From Variovorax paradoxus (lineage in GTDB: Bacteria > Pseudomonadota > Gammaproteobacteria > Burkholderiales > Burkholderiaceae_C), in the NCBI RefSeq assembly GCF_029919115.1, contig NZ_CP123990.1, forward strand, positions 4,180,501 through 4,244,500: DNA of 64,000 bases, written 5' to 3'. Below, piece by piece: positions 8,593-16,182 of the stretch; the stretch's first letter is position 1, and each line of letters begins with the position of its first letter. The notes below the pieces were generated by a model that was not told where the DNA came from, did no database searches, and saw only the letters and a program-made list of their open reading frames with translations. The position numbers and the translations under genes are program-made.

Positions 8593-9252
8593 ATGGACAG
8601 TGCCACGACCCCCTTGATCTCGCGACGCGACGCGCTCATTGTCGGCGCCGCAACCGCCGCCACGGCCACGGCGGTCTCGTCTTCATCGCCTGCTTCTGCG
8701 GCACCCGCTGCGCCCACGGCCTCTGGGGCAGGCGCAGTGCCGCGCGCAAAGCTGTCGCTGAACGTCAACGGCAAGACGCATTCGCTCGAACTCGACACGC
8801 GCACCACGCTGCTCGACGCGCTGCGTGAGCATCTACACCTGACGGGCACCAAGAAGGGCTGCGACCACGGCCAGTGCGGCGCATGCACGGTCATTGCCGA
8901 CGGAAGGCGCATCAACTCGTGCCTGACGCTCGCCGTCATGCACGACGGCGGGCAGGTCACCACCATCGAAGGGCTCGGCACTCCGCAGAACATGCATCCG
9001 CTGCAGGCGGCATTCGTCAAGCATGACGGCTACCAGTGCGGCTACTGCACGCCGGGCCAGATCTGCTCGGCCGTCGGCGTGATCGACGAGGTGAAGCGCG
9101 GTGTTCCGAGCCACGTGAGCGCCGACCTCACTGCACGCCCCATCCTCTCGGCCGACGAGCTGCGCGAGCGCATGAGCGGCAACATCTGCCGCTGCGGCGC
9201 GTACTCCAACATCGTCGAGGCCATCACCGAAGTGGCGGGGAGCAGGGCATGA
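8593..9252 (+). CDS. paoA: periplasmic aldehyde oxidoreductase, 2Fe-2S subunit
   Basis: 219 residues. The N-terminus is a Tat signal ([11 protein letters not shown] with Arg11-Arg12, Ala-rich stretch to about residue 50), so the folded complex is exported. Two [2Fe-2S] clusters are encoded: [11 protein letters not shown] plus a later Cys in CLTLAV, and QCGYCTPGQ with [10 protein letters not shown]. This is the small subunit of the xanthine-oxidase-family PaoABC enzyme that oxidises aromatic and aliphatic aldehydes to acids. The ATG at 8593 is preceded by CAGGAGC. Its last four bases overlap the start of paoB (ATGA). Confidence 0.94.
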   Translation: MDSATTPLISRRDALIVGAATAATATAVSSSSPASAAPAAPTASGAGAVPRAKLSLNVNGKTHSLELDTRTTLLDALREHLHLTGTKKGCDHGQCGACTVIADGRRINSCLTLAVMHDGGQVTTIEGLGTPQNMHPLQAAFVKHDGYQCGYCTPGQICSAVGVIDEVKRGVPSHVSADLTARPILSADELRERMSGNICRCGAYSNIVEAITEVAGSRA

Positions 9253-10199
9253 AGCCATTCACCTACGAGAAGGCACAGTCCCCGGCGGAGGCCGCCGCAG
9301 CCGTGGCCCGCAACCCGGGTGGCAAATTCATTGCAGGCGGCACCAACCTGCTCGACCTGATGAAGCTGCAGATCGAAGCGCCGCCGCACCTGGTCGACGT
9401 GAACGGCCTTGCACTGGACAAGATCGAGCCCACGGCCGAGGGCGGCTTGCGTGTTGGCGCGCTGGTGCGCAACACCGACCTGGCGGCCGACGAGCGCGTG
9501 CGGCGCGACTATGGCGTGCTCTCGCGCGCGCTGCTGGCGGGCGCCTCGGGCCAGTTGCGCAACAAGGCAACGACGGCGGGCAACCTGCTGCAGCGCACGC
9601 GCTGCCCCTACTTCTACGACACCGACCAGCCGTGCAACAAGCGACAGCCCGGCAGCGGTTGCAGCGCCATCGGCGGCATCACGCGGCAGCATGCGGTGAT
9701 CGGTACGAGCAAGGCCTGCATCGCAACGCATCCGAGCGACATGGCGGTGGCCATGCGCGTGCTCGACGCGGCGGTTGAAACGGTTCGCCCCGATGGCCGC
9801 ACGCGAGTGATCCCGATTGCCGACTTTCACCGGCTGCCGGGCGACACGCCGCACATCGAAACGGTGCTGGAGAAGGACGAGCTGATCACCGCCGTCACGC
9901 TTCCCAAGCCCATTGGCGGCAACCAGGTGTACCGCAAGGTGCGCGACCGCGCCTCCTATGCCTTTGCGCTCGTGTCGGTTGCGGCCATCGTGCAGCGCGA
10001 CGGCTCCGGCCGCGTGGCCCTGGGCGGCGTGGCGCACAAGCCGTGGCGCCTGGAGTCCGCGGAGGCCGCGATGCCTCAGGGCGCCAAGGCGGTGACCGCC
10101 CAGCTGCTGGCCGGCGCGCAGCCGACGCACGACAACGCATTCAAGTTGCCATTGGCCGAGCGCGCGCTGGCTGCGGCGCTGGTGCAAGCGAGGAGCTGA
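9249..10199 (+). CDS. paoB: periplasmic aldehyde oxidoreductase, FAD-binding subunit
   Basis: 316 residues from the ATG at 9249 inside the paoA stop. FAD-binding motifs of the CO dehydrogenase medium-subunit family are clear: [12 protein letters not shown] (PP-binding loop), [20 protein letters not shown] (second FAD loop) and the CPYFYDT block with [15 protein letters not shown] that carries the extra 4Fe-4S cysteines typical of PaoB. It passes electrons from the 2Fe-2S subunit to the acceptor. It has no signal of its own and would be carried out with the Tat-tagged PaoA. Confidence 0.94.
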   Translation: MKPFTYEKAQSPAEAAAAVARNPGGKFIAGGTNLLDLMKLQIEAPPHLVDVNGLALDKIEPTAEGGLRVGALVRNTDLAADERVRRDYGVLSRALLAGASGQLRNKATTAGNLLQRTRCPYFYDTDQPCNKRQPGSGCSAIGGITRQHAVIGTSKACIATHPSDMAVAMRVLDAAVETVRPDGRTRVIPIADFHRLPGDTPHIETVLEKDELITAVTLPKPIGGNQVYRKVRDRASYAFALVSVAAIVQRDGSGRVALGGVAHKPWRLESAEAAMPQGAKAVTAQLLAGAQPTHDNAFKLPLAERALAAALVQARS

Positions 10200-10204
10200 C
10201 CATC

Positions 10205-12418
10205 ATGAAATTCGACACACCCGCCACCACCAACCCCATCGACCAGCTCAAGATCATCGGCAAGGCGACGGATCGGATCGATGGTCCGGTCAAGACCACG
10301 GGCTCGGCGCGCTATGCCTACGAACGCAACACCGAAGTACCCAACGCCGCCTACGGGTACGTGGTGGGCGCGGGCATTGCCAAAGGCCGCATCGCCTCGA
10401 TGGACCTGAACGCCGCCCGCGCGGCGCCGGGCGTGCTGGCCATCGTCACGGCGCGCAATGCGGGCAAGCTCGGCAAGGGCGACTTCAACACGGCCAAGCT
10501 GCTGGGCGGGCCCGATATCGACCATTACCACCAGGCAGTGGCGCTGGTCGTTGCCAACACCTTCGAGCAGGCGCGCGCAGCGGCGCAACTGGTGCGTGTC
10601 GAGTACACGCGCGCAGCGGGCCGCTTCGACCTGTCGGCAGAAATGGGCGGGGCGCAGTTGCCGGAGCCCAACCCGTTTTCTGGGCAGCCTGAAACGAAGA
10701 CCGGGGACTTTCCTGGCGCATTTGCCGCAGCTCCGGTGCAGCTCGATGCCACCTACACCACGCCCGACGAGTCGCACGCGATGATGGAACCGCACGCTTC
10801 CATTGCACAGTGGAAGGGCGACAAGCTCACCATCTGGACATCGAACCAGATGATCGCCTGGGGCGTCGGCGACGTCGCCAAGACGCTCGGCATTCCGAAG
10901 GCGAACGTGCGCCTGGTGTCGCCCTTTGTCGGCGGCGGCTTTGGCGGCAAGCTGTTCGTGCGCGCGGATGCGCTGCTTGCCGCATTGGGCGCGCGCGCCG
11001 CCAAGCGGCCCGTGAAGGTGGCACTGCAGCGGCCGCTGATGATGAACAACACCACGCACCGGCCCGCGACCATCCAGCGCATCCGCATCGGCGCCGGAAA
11101 AGACGGCAAGATCACGGCCATTGGGCATGAAGGCTGGTCCGGCGACCTGCCTGGCGGCCAGGCGGAGACGGCGGTCAACCAGACCCGGCTGCTCTATGCG
11201 GGCGCCAACCGGCTGACGACCACGCGGCTTGCCGTGCTCGACCTGCCCGAGGGCAATGCCATGCGCGCGCCCGGCGAGGCGCCGGGCATGATGGCGCTGG
11301 AGATTGCCATGGACGAAATGGCCGAAAAGCTCGGCATCGATCCCATCGAGTTTCGCGTGCTCAACGACACCCAGGTCGACCCGGAAAAACCGGAGCGCCC
11401 CTACTCGCAGCGCAAGCTGATCGAGTGCCTGCGCACGGGTGCCGAGCGCTTCGGCTGGAGCAAGCGCAACGCCACGCCGGGCCGCCAACGCGACGGGCGA
11501 TGGCTCGTCGGCATGGGCGTTGCCGCGGCGTTCCGCAACAACCTGCTGACGAAGTCGGCTGCGCGTGTGCGCCTGGACAGCCGCGGCATGGTCACGGTCG
11601 AAACGGACATGACCGATATCGGCACGGGCTCGTACACCATCATCGCGCAGACGGCTGCAGAAACGATGGGCGTGCCGCTCGACAAGGTTCTGGTGCGCCT
11701 GGGCGACTCGGCGTACCCCGTGTCGGCAGGCTCCGGCGGGCAGTGGGGAGCCAACAACTCGACCTCGGGCGTTTATGCCGCCTGCATGAAGCTGCGCGAA
11801 GCCGTTGCAAGCAAGCTGGGCTTTGCATCTGCGGCAGGCGTGGAGTTTTCGGGCGGCATGGTGCGGTCCGGCGAGCGCGTGGTGCCCATGGCAGAAGCGG
11901 CGGGTGCGAACGGCTTGGCGGCCGAAGACGGCATCGAGTACGGCGACCTCGACAAGAAGTACCAGCAGTCGACCTTCGGCGCGCATTTCGTGGAGGTCGG
12001 CGTCGATGCAGCCACGGGCGAGATACGCGTCAGGCGCATGCTGGCCGTGTGCGCGGCCGGCCGCATTCTCAATCCCAAGTCGGCGCGCAGCCAGGTGATC
12101 GGCGCCATGACGATGGGCGTTGGAGGCGCGTTGATGGAAGAGTTGGCGCTCGACAAGAGGCACGGATTTTTCGTCAACCACGACCTCGCGGGCTACGAGG
12201 TTCCCGTGCACGCCGACATTCCGCACCAGGAAGTGATCTTCCTCGATGAGACGGACCCGATCTCGTCGCCGATGAAGGCCAAGGGCGTGGGCGAACTCGG
12301 CATGTGCGGCGTGGCGGCAGCGGTGGCCAATGCCGTCTACAACGCCACGGGCGCTCGGGTGCGCAACTACCCGATCACGCTCGACAAGCTGCTGGACCGC
12401 CTGCCGCCGGTGGCCTGA
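10205..12418 (+). CDS. paoC: periplasmic aldehyde oxidoreductase, molybdenum cofactor subunit
   Basis: 737 residues from the ATG at 10205 with GAGGAG upstream; close to the usual PaoC length. The molybdopterin-cytosine-dinucleotide-binding large subunit shows VSPFVGGGFGGKLFVRADAL and, near the C-terminus, KAKGVGELGMCGVAAAVANA with the catalytic glutamate. It converts aldehydes to carboxylic acids with water as oxygen donor. Only five bases separate it from paoB. No paoD/xdhC-type maturation gene follows; the next gene is convergent, so the MCD-insertion chaperone must be elsewhere. Confidence 0.95.
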   Translation: MKFDTPATTNPIDQLKIIGKATDRIDGPVKTTGSARYAYERNTEVPNAAYGYVVGAGIAKGRIASMDLNAARAAPGVLAIVTARNAGKLGKGDFNTAKLLGGPDIDHYHQAVALVVANTFEQARAAAQLVRVEYTRAAGRFDLSAEMGGAQLPEPNPFSGQPETKTGDFPGAFAAAPVQLDATYTTPDESHAMMEPHASIAQWKGDKLTIWTSNQMIAWGVGDVAKTLGIPKANVRLVSPFVGGGFGGKLFVRADALLAALGARAAKRPVKVALQRPLMMNNTTHRPATIQRIRIGAGKDGKITAIGHEGWSGDLPGGQAETAVNQTRLLYAGANRLTTTRLAVLDLPEGNAMRAPGEAPGMMALEIAMDEMAEKLGIDPIEFRVLNDTQVDPEKPERPYSQRKLIECLRTGAERFGWSKRNATPGRQRDGRWLVGMGVAAAFRNNLLTKSAARVRLDSRGMVTVETDMTDIGTGSYTIIAQTAAETMGVPLDKVLVRLGDSAYPVSAGSGGQWGANNSTSGVYAACMKLREAVASKLGFASAAGVEFSGGMVRSGERVVPMAEAAGANGLAAEDGIEYGDLDKKYQQSTFGAHFVEVGVDAATGEIRVRRMLAVCAAGRILNPKSARSQVIGAMTMGVGGALMEELALDKRHGFFVNHDLAGYEVPVHADIPHQEVIFLDETDPISSPMKAKGVGELGMCGVAAAVANAVYNATGARVRNYPITLDKLLDRLPPVA

Positions 12419-12444
12419 GCCGGGCGGGCGGTGGCACTGCCGAC

Positions 12445-12831
12445 CTACCCGGGGCTTTGGGCCCCTGGCGGGTTCGCGTGCTCCAGCAAGATGGTGCGCA
12501 GCGCACGCTTGCCGCGCGCGTTCTGCGCCCTGTAGGCCTGGCGCGCCAGTTCCACGAACCTCTCCTCTCCCGCGTCTGGCAAAGGGTCGGCGGCTTGGGG
12601 TGCATCGAGCCAGAGTGGAGCCTTACCGCAATGGGACTCGATCTGCCGGGCCAGCTTGTCCGAGATCACCCGGCCCTTCTTGATCTGGCTCCACATGCTG
12701 GCCGAGATTTGCAGCTTCTGTGCAAACCTGGCTGCAAGGCCGAGCGGCTCCGCCCCATTGGCCGCATGCTCCGCAACAAACTCCCCGAACAGAAGCAGGA
12801 CGTTGTTGCGGCGAATGGCTGGAAGGGACAT
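12445..12831 (-). CDS. small XRE-like helix-turn-helix protein
   Basis: 128 residues, cytoplasmic. Residues about 30-70 read ARFAQKLQISASMWSQIKKG followed by RVISDKLARQIE, the helix-turn-helix plus recognition helix of Cro/CI-type proteins, and end in the WLD found in this small family. The C-terminal half is basic and helical without a known domain. It is divergent from a short ORF across a 158-base region holding two inverted repeats, which suggests an autoregulated repressor. It is convergent with paoC (26 bases). Target genes are unknown. Confidence 0.75.
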   Translation of the reverse strand: MSLPAIRRNNVLLLFGEFVAEHAANGAEPLGLAARFAQKLQISASMWSQIKKGRVISDKLARQIESHCGKAPLWLDAPQAADPLPDAGEERFVELARQAYRAQNARGKRALRTILLEHANPPGAQSPG

Positions 12832-12850
12832 GCTTGGTGAGAAAAAAACA

Positions 12851-12895
12851 CAACACTCAAAAAAAGTGTTGCGTGAATTAGTAAACCGAGTTTAC
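12851..12895. promoter_or_regulatory. two inverted repeats, probable repressor operators
   Basis: Directly upstream of the XRE-like gene are CAACACT (12851-12857) facing AGTGTTG (12865-12871) across seven bases, and GTAAAC (12881-12886) facing GTTTAC (12890-12895) across three bases. Both are perfect and lie in an AT-rich stretch within GC-rich DNA. Their position between divergent genes fits operator sites for the XRE-like protein. Binding itself is inference. Confidence 0.6.
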
Positions 12896-12989
12896 AGTAC
12901 ATCCCATCGACGAAATTGCTTCGTCCCCGTTTCATCCGCAACAACCAACTTCGAATCATCGAGAACTTCGCCAAGCACTGGAAACCATC

Positions 12990-13187
12990 GTGAAAGCAAA
13001 CATGATCTCACTGAACAACCGACCGGCATCGGGTCGGACGTTCGTGCGCGTCTCGTTTCGCGGCGGTCGCAATCTGGCGGCGTCCAACATGCATTCGCAG
13101 CTGAACTCCCTTCCCGCAATGCCAGCCACCTTGTGGCTCGGACAGCAATACGAGGATCAGCCGCACCCGGGTGGAGGTAGCGCGTAG
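12990..13187 (+). CDS. hypothetical 65-residue protein
   Basis: Short reading frame from GTG 12990 (or ATG 13002) to 13187, rich in Asn, Ser and Arg, with no membrane helix or motif I recognise. It is supported only by position: divergent from the XRE-like repressor gene, downstream of its operator-like repeats and followed after 30 bases by a strong terminator, so the region is probably transcribed. No convincing ribosome site is present. It may instead be a non-coding transcript. Confidence 0.35.
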   Translation: MKANMISLNNRPASGRTFVRVSFRGGRNLAASNMHSQLNSLPAMPATLWLGQQYEDQPHPGGGSA

Positions 13188-13216
13188 GCGCATACCTTCC
13201 AAGCTCTCTTGCCAGA

Positions 13217-13250
13217 GGCCCGGATTCCGAAATGGATTCCGGGCCTTTTT
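13217..13250 (+). terminator. rho-independent terminator
   Basis: GGCCCGGA (13217-13224) pairs with TCCGGGCC (13238-13245). The stem continues for three pairs after one T-T mismatch, has a five-base loop, and is followed by TTTTTGTTTTTTT. It ends the short transcript downstream of the XRE-like operator and isolates the tRNA array from it. Confidence 0.85.
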
Positions 13251-13350
13251 GTTTTTTTACTCACCCCATGTCGCGGACTCCGATTCGCAGCGCAAACCGC
13301 GAACGGCACCCGTTGCACGCCGCCACTGCAGTGATCGCGCTGCCGTGAAC

Positions 13351-13388
13351 TCACCCGCTGAACTGCGCGGGTGAATGCTCTTTAAAAA
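13351..13388 (+). promoter_or_regulatory. boxB-like hairpin and boxA antitermination element
   Basis: TCACCCG (13351-13357) can pair with CGGGTGA (13368-13374). It is followed directly by TGCTCTTTAAAAA (13376-13388), which matches the boxA element of ribosomal RNA leaders (TGCTCTTTAACA-type). The pair stands 52 bases before the first tRNA gene. This suggests the tRNA array is transcribed by antiterminated polymerase, as in rrn operons. No rRNA gene is present. A clear promoter upstream could not be read. Confidence 0.55.
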
Positions 13389-13439
13389 CTTGCCGCGGGT
13401 CGCGCCCCTTACTGGTGGGCCGACGATCCGCAAGAACAT

Positions 13440-13516
13440 GCAGCCGTAGCTCAGCCAGGTAGAGCGCAACGTCGCCAACGTTGAGGCCGAGGGATCGAAG
13501 CCCTCCTGCTGCTCCA
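13440..13516 (+). tRNA. tRNA-Gly(GCC)-like, divergent
   Basis: A 77-base cloverleaf can be drawn. The acceptor GCAGCCG pairs with CTGCTGC with one C-U mismatch, the D-stem is GCTC/GAGC, the anticodon stem CAACG/CGTTG is perfect with loop TCGCCAA, and the T-stem is GAGGG/CCCTC. CCA is encoded. The anticodon is GCC (Gly). Unusual points: position 33 is C instead of the nearly universal U, the T-loop starts with A instead of T (ATCGAAG), and the acceptor is unlike normal bacterial tRNA-Gly. It may be a degenerate or specialised tRNA. Confidence 0.65.
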
Positions 13517-13663
13517 TTTCGGGTGTGCCTTTGCAGCACCTCCAGAGGCCAACCGCGCCGGCGGCCTGGAGGGATGTGCACGGTCTGGACCCAACCATGT
13601 GCAGCGATGCCGACGTGGGCGCGCAAGCGCTCGAATCGCGTGAAGACACAACCGAAATGGAAT

Positions 13664-13748
13664 GCCCCGATGGCGGAATTGGAAGACGCACCGGCCTCAG
13701 AAGCCGGGGACGAAAGTCATGAGAGTTCGAGGCTCTCTTGGGGCCCCA
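13664..13748 (+). tRNA. tRNA-Leu(CAG)
   Basis: 85-base class II tRNA. The acceptor GCCCCGA pairs with TTGGGGC, the anticodon stem CCGGC/GCCGG encloses CTCAGAA with anticodon CAG, there is a long variable arm, and the T-arm is GAGAG-TTCGAGG-CTCTC. CCA is encoded. All stems are regular apart from one G-U pair. Second gene of the tRNA array. Confidence 0.88.
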
Positions 13749-13769
13749 ACCAGATTCATTCGAAAGTTT

Positions 13770-13845
13770 CGGGGCGTAGCGCAGTTGGCAGCGCGGTTGC
13801 TTTGGGAGCATCAGGTCGCAGATTCGATTTCTGCCGCCCCGACCA
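13770..13845 (+). tRNA. tRNA-Pro(TGG)
   Basis: 76 bases. The acceptor CGGGGCG pairs perfectly with CGCCCCG, the D-stem is GCGC/GCGC, the anticodon loop TTTGGGA carries TGG, and the T-arm is GCAGA-TTCGATT-TCTGC. CCA is encoded. The anticodon stem GTTGC/GCATC has a T-T mismatch at 28-42, uncommon for a housekeeping tRNA. Third gene of the array. Confidence 0.87.
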
Positions 13846-13937
13846 CACAAGAGCGAGACCGGGCGATTCACATCGTCCTCTCGTGGAAACCGGCCTCAAA
13901 GATCGGGAGGCGCCGGAACTCGTAACCGGACACCATT

Positions 13938-13957
13938 GGAGCATTGGCCGAGAGGCC
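13938..13957 (+). pseudogene. possible 5' fragment of a tRNA-Ser
   Basis: The twenty bases at 13938-13957 look like the first twenty of a bacterial tRNA-Ser: acceptor strand GGAGCAT, then TGGCCGAGAGGCC as D-arm start. They break off into TTTCCCCC directly before the tRNA-Arg gene. No matching 3' half is present. It may be a relic of array shrinkage or chance similarity. Confidence 0.35.
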
Positions 13958-13967
13958 TTTCCCCCTT

Positions 13968-14045
13968 CCCGCGTTAGCTCAACTGGATCAGAGCACCGGC
14001 CTACGAAGCCGGGGGTTGCACGTTCGAATCGTGTGCGTGGGGCCA
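13968..14045 (+). tRNA. tRNA-Arg(ACG)
   Basis: 78 bases. The acceptor CCCGCGT pairs with GCGTGGG through two wobble pairs, the D-stem is GCTC/GAGC, the anticodon stem CCGGC/GCCGG encloses CTACGAA with anticodon ACG, and the T-arm is GCACG-TTCGAAT-CGTGT with one G-U. CCA is encoded. Fourth gene of the array. Confidence 0.87.
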
Positions 14046-14147
14046 TACACCTGGAGTGCGAGCAGCCGCTCAACATTTCACGGCGCCCGCCGATATACAG
14101 AGAGAGATCATTCACCACCGCCCAGCGCGGCCAAAAGGAGGACATCC

Positions 14148-14348
14148 ATGCGACTCACCACCAGCCATCGCCGGCCGGCGAACAGCATTTTGGTGTCCGA
14201 GCCCAGGCCTCGCAACGCGCTTGTGCAGGCGGTCACTCGCAGCTTCGGCGCGATGACCGGGCAGCGCCAGCGGGACGCCGAGCGCGCACGCGAGCGCTTC
14301 GAGAAGCTCGACTTCGATCAGCGCGTGCGCGAAATCGGCGAGTGGTAA
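14148..14348 (+). CDS. small basic protein of unknown function inside the tRNA array
   Basis: 66 residues starting at ATG 14148 behind a textbook AAGGAGG site eight bases upstream, which makes translation likely. The sequence is rich in Arg, with a predicted helix in the second half (QRQRDAERARERFEKLDFDQ) and a C-terminus IGEW. No domain is recognised and there is no membrane segment. It lies between tRNA-Arg and tRNA-Asn, so it would be co-transcribed with tRNAs and released by tRNA processing. The charged helix could bind RNA, but that is speculation. Confidence 0.65.
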   Translation: MRLTTSHRRPANSILVSEPRPRNALVQAVTRSFGAMTGQRQRDAERARERFEKLDFDQRVREIGEW

Positions 14349-14397
14349 CAGCCGCGGCAATGCTGCCGCCGCCCCCTCGCTCGAACACATTCTTTTT

Positions 14398-14474
14398 TCC
14401 TCGGTAGCTCAGCTGGTAGCAGCGTCGCACTGTTAATGCGAAGGTCCCTGGTTCGAACCCAGGTCGAGGAGCCA
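14398..14474 (+). tRNA. tRNA-Asn(GTT)
   Basis: 77 bases. The acceptor TCCTCGG pairs with TCGAGGA (one G-U), the anticodon stem TCGCA/TGCGA encloses CTGTTAA with anticodon GTT, and the T-arm is CCTGG-TTCGAAC-CCAGG. CCA is encoded. The D-stem is GCTC against CAGC with a C-C mismatch at 13-22, unlike standard tRNA-Asn. Fifth and last gene of the array. Confidence 0.86.
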
Positions 14475-14533
14475 CAACCAACAAACAGGAGAGTCCCCCC
14501 ACAAAAGCGAGGCCATGAAAGGAGGCCGTCATC

Positions 14534-15097
14534 ATGAAACCCCAAGTTCTTCAGCTCGACATCCAGGGAACGCCGCAGGCCTGGATCTCGCTTGAGCACG
14601 CCGCTGCTCACTACGCGACGGATTCCGTCGTATGGGAAGACGGCGCCGGTCCGCTGGCGACGATGCGTGGGGGCTTCAACGTGGCGCGCGGCGCGGAGTC
14701 GCGGCTCGAGATTTCGCCGATCATCGCGCTCAAGGGCTGCGCGAAGGTGAACCTGTTCGATCACACCCCGGCCTTCAGCCGGCGCAAGCTCTTCGTGCGC
14801 GACCGCTTCACCTGCGCCTACTGCGCGCAGCACTTTCGCGAACAAGACCTCACGTGCGAGCACATTCTTCCCATCAGCCGCGGCGGCAGCTGGGACTGGA
14901 TGAACCTGGTCGCGGCCTGCCGCGCCTGCAACTCGGAAAAAGCAGACCGCCTGCCCGAGGAAGCGGACATGAAGCTGGTCTACCTGCCGTACGTGCCAAG
15001 CCGCTGGGAAGACTTTCTTCTGGAAGGCCGGAACGTGCGAGCCGACGTGCACGATTGGCTCGCAAGCCGACTGCCGAAGGGCTCGCGGCTCAACTGA
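14534..15097 (+). CDS. HNH endonuclease
   Basis: 187 residues. The HNH/zinc-binding core covers about 88-135: FTCAYCAQHF (Cys94, Cys97), CEHILPISRGG (catalytic His110), WMNLVAACRACN (Asn125, Cys129, Cys132). The N-terminal 85 residues form a conserved-looking region without a known name. The ATG at 14534 has AAAGGAGG 14-7 bases upstream. It lies 60 bases after tRNA-Asn and is probably on the same transcript, ended by the terminator at 15107. Whether it acts on DNA or on RNA is unknown; the tRNA context makes RNA-linked roles worth considering. Confidence 0.88.
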   Translation: MKPQVLQLDIQGTPQAWISLEHAAAHYATDSVVWEDGAGPLATMRGGFNVARGAESRLEISPIIALKGCAKVNLFDHTPAFSRRKLFVRDRFTCAYCAQHFREQDLTCEHILPISRGGSWDWMNLVAACRACNSEKADRLPEEADMKLVYLPYVPSRWEDFLLEGRNVRADVHDWLASRLPKGSRLN

Positions 15098-15106
15098 ACG
15101 AACAAA

Positions 15107-15135
15107 GGGGCGCTCCGCGAGGAGCGCCCCTTTTT
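15107..15135 (+). terminator. rho-independent terminator after the HNH gene
   Basis: Perfect ten-base stem GGGGCGCTCC (15107-15116) with GGAGCGCCCC (15121-15130), loop GCGA, then TTTTT. It stands ten bases after the HNH stop codon and closes the tRNA-array transcript. Confidence 0.95.
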
Positions 15136-15339
15136 CTTTTCGCGCCATGCGAAGCGCCCCGCGGCGCGCTCTCGTCAGGGTTTGTCCCAGCGGTGCAAAG
15201 GCGTAAATCTCGTCCACGCTACAAACTCGGCAAGCCAGCGCCCATAGGATTCGGCAGCTGAAGGAAATTCGCGATGAGAGTCCGCTCTGGTTCGTTCTTT
15301 GCCCGTGCCGATATCTGTCGCATGGCGCGGTGGTAACGC

Positions 15340-16020
15340 ATGCTTCCGGCCAAGGAACTGAATGCCTTCTTCGAGCGCTGCATCTGGCCGCGCGCGCTGA
15401 CACAGGCGGAGCGAACGAAGGCGTTCGAGGCCCTGTACGTCCGGCACCATGAAGCGCACTCCTATGTGTGCCAGCGCGACGAGATGGCCGACAGCTGGAT
15501 TGGCGTGCTGGAAGGCTTTCTTCGAGTGCAGGACACCACGGTGGACGGCCGCCTGATCATGTTCACGGGGGTCGCGGCCAGCGGATGGATCGGCGAAGGG
15601 TCGCTGCTGAAGCCCGAGCACCGCAGGTACGAGGTCATGGCAACACGGCCGACGATCACCGTCCACCTGCCGAGGGCCACGTTCTCTTGGTTGCTCGACC
15701 GGAGCATTCCGTTCAACCATTTCATGCTTTCGCACTTGAATGAACGGCTCGGGCAGTTCATTGCCATGGTGAAGTTCGACCGCCTGCTCGAGCCGACTGC
15801 GCGCGTGGCGCGCGGCATCTCCAGCCTCTTCCATCCGGTGCTTTACCCGAACACCGACTCCACGCTGCGGATCAACCAGGAGGAGATCGGGCTGCTGGTC
15901 GGCATCTCGCGCCAGCGCGTCAACATCGCGTTGACCGAACTCGAAACCGCGGGCCTCATCCAACGGGGCTACGGCTACATCACCGTGATGGACCGGCAGG
16001 CACTTGCCCGGTATCCCTGA
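15340..16020 (+). CDS. Crp/Fnr-family transcriptional regulator
   Basis: 226 residues. The cyclic-nucleotide-binding-like beta roll covers about 20-140 (GFLRVQDTTVDGRLIMFTGV, GWIGEGSLLKPEHRRYEVMA) and the C-terminal winged HTH about 160-220 (LRINQEEIGLLVGISRQRVN). There are no Fnr cysteines and no clear cAMP phosphate cassette, so the effector is unknown. The ATG at 15340 lacks a strong ribosome site. It precedes the tannase-like gene by 163 bases; co-regulation is possible but not shown. Confidence 0.9.
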   Translation: MLPAKELNAFFERCIWPRALTQAERTKAFEALYVRHHEAHSYVCQRDEMADSWIGVLEGFLRVQDTTVDGRLIMFTGVAASGWIGEGSLLKPEHRRYEVMATRPTITVHLPRATFSWLLDRSIPFNHFMLSHLNERLGQFIAMVKFDRLLEPTARVARGISSLFHPVLYPNTDSTLRINQEEIGLLVGISRQRVNIALTELETAGLIQRGYGYITVMDRQALARYP

Positions 16021-16182
16021 CCGGAATCCCGCGCATCTGGAGCGGAGGGTTTTTCCTTAGAAATTAGCGGCCCGAATGTCCGTCCCGGAACAGTTGCCCA
16101 AGTTCTCGCCTTTCAGAATCTGGTGGGCATCGCTCAATCTCGATGCGGTGCGCAGGCTGAAAACTGACAAAGGAATAGAGAC

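Noticed and set aside
10076..12226. Very long open frame on the minus strand opposite paoC
   Set aside because: It mirrors the codon bias of the paoC/paoB genes, is rich in Arg/His/Ala without any motif, and the plus strand encodes an unmistakable enzyme.
13846..13935. A sixth complete tRNA between tRNA-Pro and tRNA-Arg
   Set aside because: No T-arm of the TTCGA type and no pairing acceptor strands could be found.
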